This document shows positions 1 to 11,742 of a stretch of DNA of 64,000 nt, piece after piece; within the stretch, counting starts at the first letter, position 1; the number at the start of each line of letters is the position of its first letter. The position numbers and the translations under genes are program-made. This DNA comes from Luzula sylvatica (taxonomy: Eukaryota; Streptophyta; Magnoliopsida; Poales; Juncaceae). Location: the NCBI GenBank assembly GCA_946800325.1, contig OX326959.1:25303447-25367446 (forward strand), in the 5' to 3' direction. Under the pieces are notes generated by a model. The model was not told the origin of the DNA, ran no database searches, and saw nothing but the letters and a program-made list of their open reading frames with translations.

Positions 1-444
1 TCATTGATGTTAATAGAAATTAAATTCACGATTCATGATTTATTGTACTATGTAGAACTCAGTCACTTGAGTTATGGATCCATTGACCGTCACCGTTAAG
101 TGATTCATTGTATAAATTATATGTTCGAGTTATATTCGCAACAAATAATAATGAAGGAAGACGAAGAACTAATGACTTCTGATCCATTCAATAAATAAGA
201 GTTGCTTGTGATGTTGCATTTCGAAAATTACAGTCTAGCTAACAAAATTTGTTAATTAGTAAGAATGGTTTTCTTGATTTGCAACTTGCAATTGCAAGGC
301 TCGTTTTTGGCATGATTAAGAGCAACGATTCTTAATTTGATCCATTTCAGTGGTTGAATAAAGTTTTTGATTGATCAAAATTAAAATTATGTGGTTACAT
401 TCAAATTTAGTAGTCATATAAATATCACAGATTAATTAATAGGG

Positions 445-797
445 GAATATTTGAAGAACTCCTAACTTTTATGAACATTATCAAAACCGCTCATTTTTTT
501 AGATTCCTTCAAAATAATCCTATAAAGTTGTTTGAATTATTTTTAACATCTTATGAGGTTAAACATAATATTTTCACCCAACAATATTCATATATGGACT
601 AAAATATCCCTCATTAATTAATAATTTTCATATTTATTTTATTCGATTAATAAAACTATTTTTCAACGTTATTTTATGATATTATTTGGACGATATTTTG
701 TGATATTCTTTTGCAGTACATATTATATACAAAAAAATATAGTCTATCGTAAATTATAAACTTATTGTACATAAATATATCATCATCATCATCATTG

Positions 798-857
<60 letters not shown>

Positions 858-1015
858 TGTATTTACATTGTTGTTCTTATTTATTTATATCATTAAATGG
901 AAAATATAATTTATTATTTTGATTTGATAAAAAAAATTATATAAAATCTGAAAAGTGAAGGGATTTTTGATAATTTTCAAAAAAGTTAAGAGATTTTTGA
1001 AGAGTTCCAGAAGGA
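445..1015. mobile_element. MITE-like insertion with degenerate inverted ends
   Basis: This segment interrupts the alignment with 7700-8030. Its left end (near GAACTCCTAACTTTT, then ATTATCAAAA) is repeated inverted at the right end (TTTTGATAATTTTC, then AGTTAAGAG and GAGTTCC). AATATTT occurs on both sides as a possible target duplication. It contains a long ATT microsatellite. Borders are approximate and the superfamily is not assigned. Confidence 0.5.
779..855. repeat. CAT/ATT microsatellite
   Basis: Five CAT units run into about 18 TTA/ATT units. It lies inside the MITE-like insertion. Confidence 0.9.
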
Positions 1016-1985
1016 CAAATATTTAAACAAAATATTATGTTTAACCATGCATACTAAGTTAATTATCTTCTTGTATATTAATATATAATAATGCTCTAAT
1101 TATAATTAAACATCTCTATTGTTTGTACAAATTGGTCTTCGAGTTTGTTGGGATCAAACCTTTTAATATAATTAATGTTCAGTACTTTATAATACATTTT
1201 CTCAAAAAGTTATGGACAATATTCAACTACAACTAGTTATCAAGATATCTACAAGTTTTCTAGAAACAAGACGACAAGGTTCTTGACCAATTTTTAATGA
1301 CAAGATATATATATTATACATGTCACCATCTGAAAAGTAAGTATGCAATTTTCTTTTTCAAAATTTAAGTTATCTTGATTTTTCCTTCTGGGGATGTATG
1401 CAAAGTTCACGTAGCATAAAAAAAATTCTAGTTGGTTGAATTTGAAACACAAAAAACCATATATTTTGAGATATTATGGGTTCGATTCTCAATGACAATA
1501 AAAAAAAATTAGGTATCAATAACGAAAGGATCGTTTATCGGACATCATTCTAACAAAAAAAAGTTCACATTGCGGAAACTCAACTCAAGAATTTAAAAAT
1601 TAAAAAAATCCCTTAATGAGCCGAAATAATATATAATTCACTAAACATATCAAACACATCGACTAATACACTTCATGATCAATATGCATTTCAAGTGTAC
1701 GTCATTAATACAAACACGACATGTGTCAGTTTGACTCTTTGAATTTTGATCACATTTGTCCATTTTTACTGTATTTCTCACTCCAAACACACGCCACAAA
1801 AGAATATAAATTGTCATACAAAAGGTACAAATGTAATGCATTCGTGTAAAAAAACGTTATCTTGAAAGACATATGTTACATACATAAAAGTATATTATGC
1901 ATATAAAATTGAATAACGTGTATTTATATTTTAAAAATGTATATCATACATATATAATGTACATGATACTTTAAAAAGATATAAA

Positions 1986-3505
1986 TGTTGGTTAATTCTA
2001 ACCTAGAGGGGGGTGAATAGGTAACCTAGTGGGCAATTTTCGACTAAGTATACAAATTCTACGTTTAATGCGGAATATAATTTTAAGTAATATAGAAATG
2101 AAAATACCGAACACACGATGTTTATTACGGAGTTCGGTAGGTGGTTGCTTTGTAGCTTTAACTCACCCTTTACTTGCTTAATCGACCGATTCGGTTAGTT
2201 GCAAGTACCTACGTCTCCGGGAATGCCTTGTTCCTTTTCGGCGTTCGATTGAATTCCAACTCACTCGTACAAGGTTTTGCCTAGATCGATTTACACGTTT
2301 TCTATCGATCTATAGCGGGCTTTACAATTAGTGTACTAGCCTATTACAATTCTAAATACAAACTAACACGTGATCGGTCACGCAAGTTGGGAATAGTATT
2401 TAGAAGGGAAAGAAAGAAGGATTAATCTCTAAGATTGTTTTAGAAGATTAAAAGACTCAAAAGTCTATCACGGATTCTCTCTTTTAAATGTATAATCTGA
2501 GTGAGGAGAGAGAATGAGGGAAGGGTTCTATTTATAGAACACATAGACCCTTCCCAACCTTGTATTTTCTGCATAGTCCGTTATAACGGACTGAATGTCC
2601 GTTATAACGGACCATAAGTCAAAACTAGCCGTTACGGCTGTTATATTCGAATTGTTACACAGTCCGTTACAACGGAACATAGGTCCGTTATAACGGAAGT
2701 CTGTGTTATGTAGTTCGTTGTAACGGAATGATATGTCCGTTACAACGGACTTCAGGCTGTGGCTTCACTTCAGTTTTGGAATTAATTCCCGTTGTAACGT
2801 AGTATACTCCGTTACAACGTTAAGTGGTGTTCCGTTGTAACGGACTGGTTAATCCGTTACAACGGACATAGGGAGATATTGTAGTAATGAAGTGAGTTCA
2901 ATGTCCGTTACAACGGACATAGATGTCCGTTATAACGGACATTGATCTGTGACCATCCTTCAAGTTTGAGATTAATTAGCGTTGTAACGGAAAGTATTCC
3001 GTTACAACGCTTTGATGGCGTCCGTTATAACGGATTGGTTAATCCGTTATAACGGACTGTGTTGTGATTGCCAATCTTGAATAGGACGAGTATGTCCGTT
3101 ATAACGGACATGAGGTCCGTTGTAACGGACATGCTGCTTTCAGCCTTTTATATTAATTCATCAATTTGAAGAATTTCGAATATATTAGTTTGACTTTATT
3201 TTGAGCTTAATCATACATAAACAAGTTTAGGGATACATATAGTTTGTTTTGGTGATTTGATTGATATCCCAACTTGCGGAATCTTCTCTGCGAAGTCTTT
3301 TATGTCTTGATCTTGTTTGCGATTACGTGATTCTTCGACGTCTTGATCTTCTTCGCGATTCTTCGACGTCTTGGTCTTTGCTATTCTTGATTGATCTTCT
3401 CATTTCATTTTGTACCTATCTCCTACACATTTGCCTCGATAGATTTCTTTAGTAGTATCGACATTGTTTTTGAGATAATCAAACAACCAGAAATTTGAAC
3501 CAACA
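1986..3505. mobile_element. Solo-LTR-like element, ends TGTTGG/CCAACA
   Basis: A segment of about 1.5 kb begins TGTTGGTT and ends AACCAACA, the TG...CA inverted ends of long terminal repeats. It is flanked by ATAAA (1981-1985) and ATAAC (3506-3510), a nearly perfect 5-bp target duplication. Near the left end is a G-run motif (CCTAGAGGGGGGTGAA) that I recall from dispersed plant repeats. A TATA-like CTATTTATAGAAC sits near 2528. No coding capacity is seen. A solo LTR explains the ends best, but a TIR element without transposase is possible. The internal palindrome array is listed separately. Confidence 0.5.
2577..3129. repeat. Nine pairs of 14-bp palindromes TCCGTTRYAACGGA
   Basis: Eighteen copies of TCCGTT-NN-AACGGA (centre TA, CA or GT; a few with one or two changes) start near 2577, 2598, 2663, 2684, 2714, 2736, 2788, 2808, 2831, 2853, 2904, 2926, 2978, 2998, 3021, 3043, 3094 and 3116. 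They form nine pairs with 20-22 bp between starts. From 2714 the pair spacing 74-43-73 repeats, a 190-bp higher-order unit. Each arm holds AACGG, the core of many plant MYB sites; binding is inference. Confidence 0.9.
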
Positions 3506-4214
3506 ATAACAAACCAAGATATATCATAGATATACAAAATATATAACATGTATTGTATTTAAAAAATATATATATATCATATGTTTAAAAAGTATAAAAT
3601 ACAACAAAAAAAACATAACAATAAAGATATATCATGCATTGAAATAAGGAATAAAATCTTGATAAAAGACTGCGTGCGTCGGAATGCATAAAATTCGGTC
3701 ATAATTAAAATAAACCAACTGCTTTGCTCTCATATCGATAACATGTACATGAAAATACATATTCATATATTACAATCTTTTCCCATCACTAAGACAGTCG
3801 ATAAAAAATCATTTTGGTCCTTAAATTTTTTTTTAGTGTTATTAATATGACATCTATTTACTTTGTAAATTAGTTGTATATCCAATAAACACATTTATAT
3901 ATTGATAATATACGATACTTACTAAAAAAAGATGATATGTGATAAACATATTTAATACTAAATATTAAGTCACATATAACGATAAATCATATTAATGAAT
4001 ATCTAGTGATAAATCATATTAATTATATTACTAAACCTAACACTTCTTTTATTATCTTGTTTCAAATGTAGTAAATCATGTCTAACTAAACAAGTTAGCA
4101 ATTACCCATCCCCGATCTCATTCTCCAAAAAGAAAATAATGGATTTGCATTGTATTTTCATTTGCGATTTTTCATATTTCTTTTACATTATTTATTTTTA
4201 TGCGATATTTTTTA

Positions 4215-5169
4215 GGGAAATTTTGGTTTGTAGACGACATAAGTTTGCAAATGATCAAAATAACCAACATAGTTTGATAATTCCTGAAATAACACTCTCA
4301 AAAATCGAGAGATGTTAAAATGATCGACTTTTGAAAAGTCGAGAATTCTTAAACAGATTTAAAAGTTGAGAGCAAACCTCTCGACTTTTGAAAAGTGGAG
4401 AGCAAACGAAAGGTTCATTTTAATTCAAAATATGATATATTTTCCCAGATTTTACCATAACATCCTCTATGTTATAATTAGTATATTTAATTAAAATGAT
4501 AATTAGTACACGTTAGCTATTAACTTAATACATAATTAATATTTATTCGAATTCATAAATTGGAATAAATTTTAATGAATATTTAATGATATGTTCTAAT
4601 TATCACGTTAATTAAATGCAATAGTACAAATATGGAGAATACGGCAGGTACATTTTGGAGTACAATAAAATTTTATATATTTTTTTCAACGCATCAACAG
4701 TTATTAAAAAAAAAATTACTCTCTTCCAAAATGTACCTGCCGTATCCTTCATATTTGTACTGTTGCATTTAATTAACGTGATAATTAGAACATATCATTA
4801 AATATTCATTAAAATTTATTCAAATTTATGAATTCGAATAAATATTAATTATGTATTAAATTAATAGCTAACGTGTACTAATTATCATTTTAATTAAATA
4901 TACTAATTAGAACATAGATGATGTTATGATAAAATCTGGGGAAATATATCATATTTTTAATTAAAATGAACCTCTCAACTTTTCAAGTTGCTCTCAAGTT
5001 TTCAAAAGTCGAGAGGTTTGTTAATTGTAATTAAATCTGTTTGAGAATTCTCGACTTTTCAAAAGTTGATCATTTTAACATCTCGAGAGTGTTATTTTCG
5101 GAATTATCAAACTATGTTGGCTATTTTGATCATTTCCAAACTTATTTCGTATACAAACCAAAATTTCCT
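4215..5169. mobile_element. Fold-back (long inverted repeat) element, MULE-like
   Basis: The two halves are near-perfect reverse complements. The left arm starts GGGAAATTTTGGTTTGTA and the right arm ends TACAAACCAAAATTTCCT, so almost the whole 955 bp could form one hairpin. The 9-bp direct repeat TATTTTTTA flanks it (4206-4214 and 5170-5178), the size made by Mutator-like transposases. It encodes nothing recognisable. Reading frames through the arm near 5041-5256 are by-products. Confidence 0.75.
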
Positions 5170-5179
5170 TATTTTTTAC

Positions 5180-6890
5180 TTGTGCATTGTATTTTCATTT
5201 TTGCTTTCTTTATATTCATTTTTCTAAAATATAGAGTAAAATATTTAGATACCTGAAGGAGTTATATATAGTGTCTTCCAAAACTTACCCAAACACTCTT
5301 GGATGACATCGCAAGGATGTTTAATTGGATTAATTAGTATCATTAATTGTACGAACTAACATATTAATTGAACGGCTAATTGAATCGACGTGTCTACTAA
5401 CATGTACTAATAATAACATATTAAAATGAATAACATGTCAATTAACTTTAATTTGGGTGTTAAACAACCCAACTAATCATAATTTAACAAGAAATGTAAA
5501 GTCATAAATGAAAATTCAATTATGCATAAGCTTTGTTATAGAACCTAAACTTTGATTTACCGCCACATTATGTATTCCGACAGAGTCAATGTGCCCGTAA
5601 CTCAAGTAGTTGAATGCATAAGATAATAAATTATAGGTAACGAGTTTGATTTTTATTGACATCGATGGATGAAAGACAAATAATATTTTTTATTTAGTAC
5701 AAAAGATTCAAACACTTCATGAATCTAGTTTCATGAATCTAGTTAAAGGTGAAAATTCAATTTAATGCGCGTGCTTGTGCGTGTGCTTGTGCGTGTGCGT
5801 GTGCGTGTGCGTGTGCGTGTGCGTGTGCATGTGTTCGTTATCACTTCATGAATCTAGTTTCATGATATTTCGTGCCCGTGCGCGCGTGTGTGCTTTCAGA
5901 TTATCAACAAGCATTTATGAAAGGTGACGTGAACAAGAATGTTTAATTGGATTGATTAACATTCTTGATGTTTAACTATGTTGATTAGCACTCTTAATTA
6001 AATGAATTATTGGATTAATTTACTGATTTTTTTTAGAATAAATTGAGCAACCTCGTTTGTCATTCATCCATTGATGTCAACATACGATTTTTGTGTCAAA
6101 CACTCAATCAATTGTGTTATGGATCTATTGCCAATTTTACGGATTAATATACCGATTAATTGAATTGACGTGCCAATTAACATGGATTAATACGAACATA
6201 TTAAAATGAATTGACATATCAAATAAACGTGTCAATTAATTATGTTAGTGAGGAATCAATTCAACTAACATTTCTTGTCCATCTCTTCAAAGATGATGGA
6301 ATGAGACGGCAATGTATTTTTGCCCTTTATGAAAAAACTGACCGCATCAATATCTTAGCACTGGGATAATAAGAAAGATGCACATCACTACTAGATATTT
6401 TCTACCACTCTTAGCATTTTCTTTCAATTTGATCCCTTGGAACTTTATATTAGCGAAAAGTGGAATTCAAAGGTACATCTCAAAGGTATTTTGAATGTTT
6501 TATATTAATTAGATTTTCTTATGATTTATATCTTATTTAAGCATAGCAGTAAATAAGTAATTGAAAGTTTTTCCAAATTACTTTTTTAATTTGTATATTA
6601 TTTGAAAAAAAAATGTACCGTAGATCAACCGAATTTTTCTAAAAATAAGTATATTTAGGGAAAAAGCTTTTATTAATGACCAATCATCCATTCATTCAAA
6701 TATATATAGTACACACTACAAACACAAACACAAACACAAACACACTACAATGGCTAATTAAGACCAATCACTTGATCATCATTCATAAACCATTTTAGCC
6801 ATTTTTATTTGCACAACAGACCGACACAAACCATTAATATCGTAGATCAAATCCATGCACAAACACACCACAATCATGTAGGAATGATCT
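5180..6890. other. Intergenic, no gene seen
   Basis: AT-rich DNA with a degenerate tRNA-SINE-like stretch near 5580-5660 and another near 6050-6135, and a GTGTGC microsatellite. TTCATGAATCTAGTTTCATG occurs twice, around 5715 and 5845. No convincing open reading frame. Confidence 0.5.
5767..5830. repeat. GTGTGC/GTGCGT microsatellite
   Basis: About ten GTGTGC-type units with a few TT interruptions. Alternating purine-pyrimidine sequence of this kind can adopt Z-DNA. Confidence 0.9.
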
Positions 6891-6892
6891 TT

Positions 6893-7507
6893 CTAGCATT
6901 TGCACGGGTTGCAGGAGCAGTTCGCACCGCACTTGCAACCTTCCGCAGTCTCGGTCACCTCGAATCCTCCGAATTCGCTTCAGTTTAAAATAGTAATATA
7001 TTTAGCATAATATTGCACACCAATTTTTATGTTAAAACTATTGATGGGTTTTCTTTTTTCAGACAAATATTGATGGATATTAAAGATACCTCTTGTCAGA
7101 AGCAACTCCAAGGATAATGGTTTGAGAAGTGGTGCTCTTCTCTTCCAAATCTGGGTACATCTTGCACCTGCCACATCATTACCAATATGTACATATTAGG
7201 TTTAGGGAAATTTTACTTTGCCCCACAATTCCTCCTTCTCATTTTGTATACGTATTTCGAGGAGGGTTAGCGGAGGTAATTAGACACACAAAAACGAATT
7301 AACCATTAATTTCAACGTACCAATAAAAATACGTGTTAATTAATCATTAATTCAATTTTATGTTAATTTAGTATTAATCGAGTTATAATTGGAGAAAATA
7401 TGAATATGAATTGATTATGAATATACAAAAATAGTAGTTTATAAAATTGATTACCCTCCTCCACATTTGCAGCCAGATCCACAGTTGCAATTTCCTCCAC
7501 AAGACAT
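6893..7507 (-). CDS. Metallothionein, plant type 1/2-like, 71 aa
   Basis: Three exons on the minus strand: 7507-7455, 7167-7090 and 6977-6893, all introns GT-AG. Translation gives 71 residues in the two-domain plant metallothionein layout. The N-terminal cysteine cluster (MSCGGNCNCGSGCKCGGGC) is followed by KMYPDLEEK and a cysteine-free linker of about 40 residues, then the C-terminal cluster CKCGANCSCNPCKC. There are 12 cysteines, six per cluster, arranged C, CxC, CxC, C and CxC, CxC, CxC. The KMYPDL linker is shared by plant types 1 and 2. The 12-cysteine count is type 1-like while the linker and MSC start are nearer type 2. Family role: cytosolic binding of Cu, Zn and Cd and redox buffering. 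Both introns are phase 2, splitting a Gly and a Ser codon, exactly as in the next gene (9814-10252). The protein ends in Cys without the usual final Lys. Confidence 0.9.
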
Positions 7508-7580
7508 GTTTTCTCTTTGGACTTTTGAAGATGAATAGGTTAATTGATTTGTGAATAATATTGAGGGGAGTATGTGTACC

Positions 7581-7634
7581 TATTTATAGCCGGTAAAGGG
7601 AGAGATAAAGGGGTCGATCTACCGTCCACGTGTC
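7581..7634 (-). promoter_or_regulatory. Metallothionein promoter: TATA box and ABRE/G-box
   Basis: On the minus strand GCTATAAATA lies at 7590-7581, about 75 bp before the ATG. CCACGTGTC (7626-7634 on the plus strand) is a G-box/ABRE-type ACGT core about 120 bp before the ATG. Such motifs bind bZIP factors in abscisic-acid and stress responses; regulation of this gene by them is inference. Confidence 0.7.
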
Positions 7635-7699
7635 AGCATCCTAGAGAGGAAAGACAACTTCCCATTGTTCATGCCTAGAAGTTACCTTGTTGTATTGCA

Positions 7700-9480
7700 T
7701 TGCATGCCATGCAGCATGAAGTAAAAACTAGTCTTACAAGCAATGCTAATTAATTAGGTAAGCATCGTTTTCTTGATATATCTTTGTGACATAATTTAGG
7801 AGTAGTTTTCTAGCCTATCTTAAATAGATCATTTCAATGGTTGATTTTTCATTAAAAAAATAGTGTCGTGTTTCCATTAAAATTTAGTAGTCATCACAAA
7901 TTAATAGGATAAGCATAAGCATTTAAGCAAAATGTTCTGCTTAGTAATATTACGATTAATTATCTTCTTATGTGTAACACGACTTATCAATTCTAATTAA
8001 ACATCTCTATTATTGTTCCGTGTGATAATATAATATATTTGTTAATCCTCCAAAATATTTATTATTTATTAGTTAATATGCGGGGTTGCTAACCACAAAT
8101 CATGTCTGACTTCGGTTCGAAATCTTATCAAACAAGTTATGTTCGGTTTGTTATACAGCTACAAACACTTTTTCCGTTCTCGTTCGTTCGTTCGTTAATA
8201 TTTCAAACAGTTCGATTCGTTTGATCTTAGTTTGAAATGCATACAATTTCAAATTTAATCCATTTCTTTCATGTTTCATTAATAAAAAAAATTATCAAAT
8301 TGAACCCTTTCAAATATTCATAAAACATAAACTAAATTCTTGACGGTTTACATTAAAAAAATAAAATATTATTCACAATCCACAAAATAAAAATCTAAAA
8401 GATAAATAAATTTTAACCAATAATTGCAGGAAAATACGGAAAGAAAAGTTAATGAAGTCGATATATGTCCATAGAGTACACGGACATTTATATGGATTAA
8501 TGATATACATTATTAGGGTTATATTGATCATCATTTATATGGGCTCGTGAGGCAAACAAACTTGAACAAACAATTTAAAAAAATGAGTAAATGGAGAAGG
8601 ATTAGTAGTCATCCATCCATTGATGTCAATAAAACTTGAACAAACAATTATCGAATTAAATCGGTTCATTTCTTATTGGACATGCTTAGTTCGATAAAAA
8701 TTCAAATATTTATCAAACGAATCAAACTCGAAAGAACATCATTCAAATGAAACTCACAATCTTACCTAATATTTATTCTAAAAAATATATGGACAATGTC
8801 ATCCAATACATTTTGGGTAATTCTACTATGTCCCCTCATTTGGTCACCACATCTTCTATATCACCAATTAACAATTAATTAATAATTAATTAACATGGTC
8901 ATTAACAAAATGATATTCTATTAACAATTAATTGATATTGATTAAGAATTGTTAATGCATATATACTTTAACTATATATTAATTAATTATTCATGAAGTG
9001 TTATTTTGTTAATTACTTGAATGATTAATCGTTAACGAGTGATATAGATGATGTGGTGGAAAAATGAGGGGGCAAGTAAATGGCCTCGTACATTTATTAG
9101 GAACGAGACAAGGTCATTGACCATTTTTTTTTTACTACAAATGAGATATTTATTTAGGAAAATGTTGGATATTTCCTAGTCCTCTCCCCGCAATTCTTGA
9201 TGACGTAGTTATGGTTTAAAATCTTAATTTTTAACACATTAATTTATGATTTGATATTTTAATGAAATGTTAAATTATAAATTAACATAATTAAAATATA
9301 AATTTGAATGTCAAATCATAAATTAAAATGTAAAATCAAATTTTAAAAATCAGAGCATGTTATCAAAAGATCGTGGGGAGACTACCGGGGACATACATCA
9401 CTACTCATCTATTTACACATGTCACATCTAACAAGTCACAATCCAAAATTGACATTATAGAAAAACTTATCTCAACAATT
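7700..9480. repeat. Copy 2 of duplicated metallothionein upstream DNA
   Basis: Partner of 190-1600, sharing several collinear blocks. It is noncoding and AT-rich. The stretch 8820-9070 is rich in TTAATTAA-type words. No gene seen between 7507 and 9814. Confidence 0.5.
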
Positions 9481-9813
9481 TAAAATTTGATTAAAATATG
9501 TGCACGAAATCTAGACAAGGAAATTACATATATTAAAAGTCTCTGCAAAATCTAGAGATATATTTCAAAGTAATTAATGCTTTTGTTGAAGGACCACAAC
9601 AATTGTCCACTCAAGAAATTCATCAATTCATTACATAATCATAAAAATAAAAATAAAAAAACTCGTATCAATTCGAATATGGGTACAAACATCCACACAA
9701 CTCTTTTATTCCAAATCATTTCAAACACCAGAATCAAATCCCAACGTTGATTTTCAAAAATCAAATTCAAAAAAATCCAACACATTTAATGATGTAGGTA
9801 AATCAAATCAAAC

Positions 9814-10252
9814 CTACATCACATAAAACATTGTCAAAGCAACTGCAAGACAAGCAACTCCAACAACACAAGTAATGTTCAGCATGTTGCTATTGTTACT
9901 GCATGATTTTTTGCCACCACAGCAACCCTTCTTCGCCGATTCCTTATTTTCTTTTGACGAGCATCCTCCGCAGCCCTCGTTCTTTGAACTGAATTATTCA
10001 AATTTTGACAAATTTTAGAGTTAATCGATGCAATTTGAGTTCAGATTATCTAAAAGACGAGCGATATTGTTTATTTCTTTTACCTTTTGGCGCCATCATG
10101 ATTCTTCTTGCATGTGCAGGTCCTAAATTTTTTGAAATTTATTATTTTGAATAGAGTTTTTTGCTTAAATTTTGAAGGAAATTAAGAGAGAATTACCCGA
10201 CACAACAAACGGTACCACATTCAGAACTTCCTTCGCCCGCGCAGCAAGACAT
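9814..10252 (-). CDS. Cysteine-rich metallothionein-like protein with C-terminal membrane anchor, 89 aa
   Basis: Three exons on the minus strand: 10252-10197, 10122-10084 and 9988-9814, with GT-AG introns and an in-frame TAG. The protein has 89 residues and 14 cysteines. It starts MSCCAGEGSSECGTVCCVGG, continues TCTCKK, then GCGGCSSKENKESAKKGCCG and a final hydrophobic stretch of about 22 residues (MLNITCVVGVACLAVALTM then FYVM) running to the stop. There is no N-terminal signal, so it looks tail-anchored with the cysteine-rich part in the cytosol. I recognise no named family. Exon 1 length (56 vs 53 nt), both phase-2 introns, the split Gly (GG|G) and split Ser (AG|T vs AG|C) match the neighbouring metallothionein gene, suggesting a diverged tandem paralogue that gained an anchor. 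A dead copy lies at 18117-18552. Metal binding is inference. Confidence 0.75.
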
Positions 10253-10356
10253 AATCGATCTCTCAAAAAATCGAAAAAATAATGAAATTATTTTCTTCTC
10301 CTGAACAAATAAGAACCAATCACAAACCTCAAGTAAATTGATCCTAATTTGGGGCC

Positions 10357-10368
10357 CTTATTTATAGG
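10357..10368 (-). promoter_or_regulatory. TATA box of the cysteine-rich gene
   Basis: On the minus strand the sequence reads CCTATAAATAAGGG about 105 bp before the ATG. This is the site that a Helitron split in the duplicate copy (18674-20670). Confidence 0.7.
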
Positions 10369-10720
10369 AAGGAGGCGATGAAAATAAATAAAATTATCTA
10401 GTATTTCTCTTGGCTTTTAGAAAAAATCAAGATATTCAACAATTACTTGGATTAATTTTTGAGATTTGAGCGAGTCCAAAAATAAAATTCTAACTTCTTA
10501 ACATGTATTTAGTCCAAAAATAAATTTTTTGAGATTTTGAGATTTGATACTATTTATTTTATTAATACTCTGAAATAACATGTATTTAGTTATGTCATGC
10601 ACGTTAACTAGATAGACAAAAAGTCCATCTTTCCTATTTATTTAAAACATTAATTATTAGTCAAAAAAAGGAAACTAAATTGAGTTACGAAATCATGAAA
10701 AAAATGGAAGAAAAATCTAT

Positions 10721-10793
10721 CGCCCACCGTGGGGCTCGAACCCACGACCACAAGGTTAAGAGCCTTGCGCTCTACCAACTGAGCTAGACGGGC
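10721..10793 (-). tRNA. tRNA-Lys (anticodon CUU), copy A
   Basis: The 73-nt cloverleaf reads on the minus strand: acceptor GCCCGTC pairs with GGTGGGC (two G-U pairs) and leaves G as discriminator. The D arm carries the A box TAGCTCAGTTGGT, the anticodon loop CTCTTAA gives CUU, and the T arm holds GGGTTCGAGCCCC. There is no intron. A T-run follows on the minus strand as a pol III terminator. It is identical to the copy at 20983-21055. Confidence 0.95.
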
Positions 10794-11041
10794 TTTTGTT
10801 TTTTTAACCGTACCATGTTGTACTGGATCTTTATATATTATTTACTTTTTACTATCAGCGTTATAAGCAAGTTCAGTAGTATGAATTGGGCATTTGGTAA
10901 CATCCATGATCCATGAATAGTAAAAAAAGCTTTTATTTGATCAAATATAAAGTAATCTCAATAATTAAATTCAACTATATTAAAAAGAACCAATAAATAT
11001 TTTTCAAAAAAAAAAAATCCCAATAAATTACAAGTTCATAA

Positions 11042-11370
11042 CTAATCGACATCGATTTTACTCAAATCAACACTCCTACAATCTTCCCCATCCATAACCC
11101 TCAGAATCCCATGTTTCAACTCGCTCACTCCCTCGCCCAAAACGGCACACAACCTAAACACACCCACACACCCTCCTCTCCGACTCCCCGTAAACCTTCT
11201 CGCACCCCTCCTCGTCCACCACCAAACTCGGCTTTATACCTCTCCCAACTCCCCCACCAAATCCCTCAACTGTGAAATTACCATCCTGCCCCTCAACCCC
11301 TTGGCCAAATCCAAAACGTAAACCAAAACCCTTGTTCGTTCCACGTGCCGTAAAAACACGTGTCCGAGCC
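11042..11370 (-). pseudogene. Obg GTPase remnant (duplicate of 21310-22980)
   Basis: This matches the last part of the complete Obg gene, starting at the same stop codon and running back to the position equivalent to about 21672. Internal deletions remove the segment with the NKVD motif and shift the frame. Everything further 5' (P-loop, glycine-rich domain) is gone. The frame 11154-11405 that crosses it is a chance product. It is a dead copy. Confidence 0.85.
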
Positions 11371-11511
11371 ATCTGATAAGAGTAAAATTCATACAAAAAA
11401 TACACTAATTAGTAATTATTACACAATAAATTGCCCATGTCCACCTCTAGTGTAAAACTGTAAAGTTTCTGCGGAAACTACAAGCTTTTTACACTGGGCA
11501 AAATCTTTACT

Positions 11512-11742
11512 CGAACAAAATTTCGTCAAATCAAATCCTCAAGTATCAAATCTTCCAAGTCCAAACCCACGCATTCCGATTCGAAATTCAAATTCAACCC
11601 CGGATCGGGTTTCTTCGAACAATCATTCGACACGACATCCTCGAGATAAAGCTCCACTTAACAGTTCAAATGTCTTTTAAATCGTATCGAAGTGTTTTAC
11701 AGGTAAACCCATATCTGGAACATAAGTGTCAGGGGTGATATT
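11512..11742 (-). pseudogene. DUF4378 gene remnant (duplicate of the 3' end at 23839-24107)
   Basis: It corresponds to the C-terminal coding end of the DUF4378 gene. The order of shared words is kept (for example AAATTTCGTCAA and CACGCATTCCGATTCG), but the original stop region is changed and there are small indels. Similarity ends at about 11742, which marks the end of duplicated copy A. Confidence 0.8.

Larger units (their letters stand above)
190..1600. repeat. Old duplicate of the metallothionein upstream region (copy 1)
   Basis: Blocks here match, in order, blocks of 7700-9480: the stretch around 255-440 matches 7740-7910, 1015-1140 matches 7915-8025, and the parts near 1205-1300 match 8790-9130. 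Because copy 2 lies just upstream of the minus-strand metallothionein gene, copy 1 should lie upstream of another such gene to the left of the window. That is an inference. Copy 1 is interrupted at about 445-1015. No gene is visible in it. Confidence 0.55.
9790..11742. repeat. Segmental duplication, copy A (truncated)
   Basis: This block is collinear with 18111-24107: cysteine-rich gene, tRNA-Lys, 3' part of the Obg gene, 3' part of the DUF4378 gene. Copy A lacks about 1.9 kb between the points matching 21672 and about 23585. It also lacks the 2-kb Helitron and the SINE present in copy B. Confidence 0.9.

Noticed and set aside
2577..3129. CRISPR-like array
   Set aside because: The repeats are palindromes with very short, repeated spacers inside a plant transposon-like element; there are no unique spacers and the genome is eukaryotic.
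11154..11405. A small glycine-rich gene on the minus strand
   Set aside because: It is a shifted frame across the Obg remnant of duplicated copy A.
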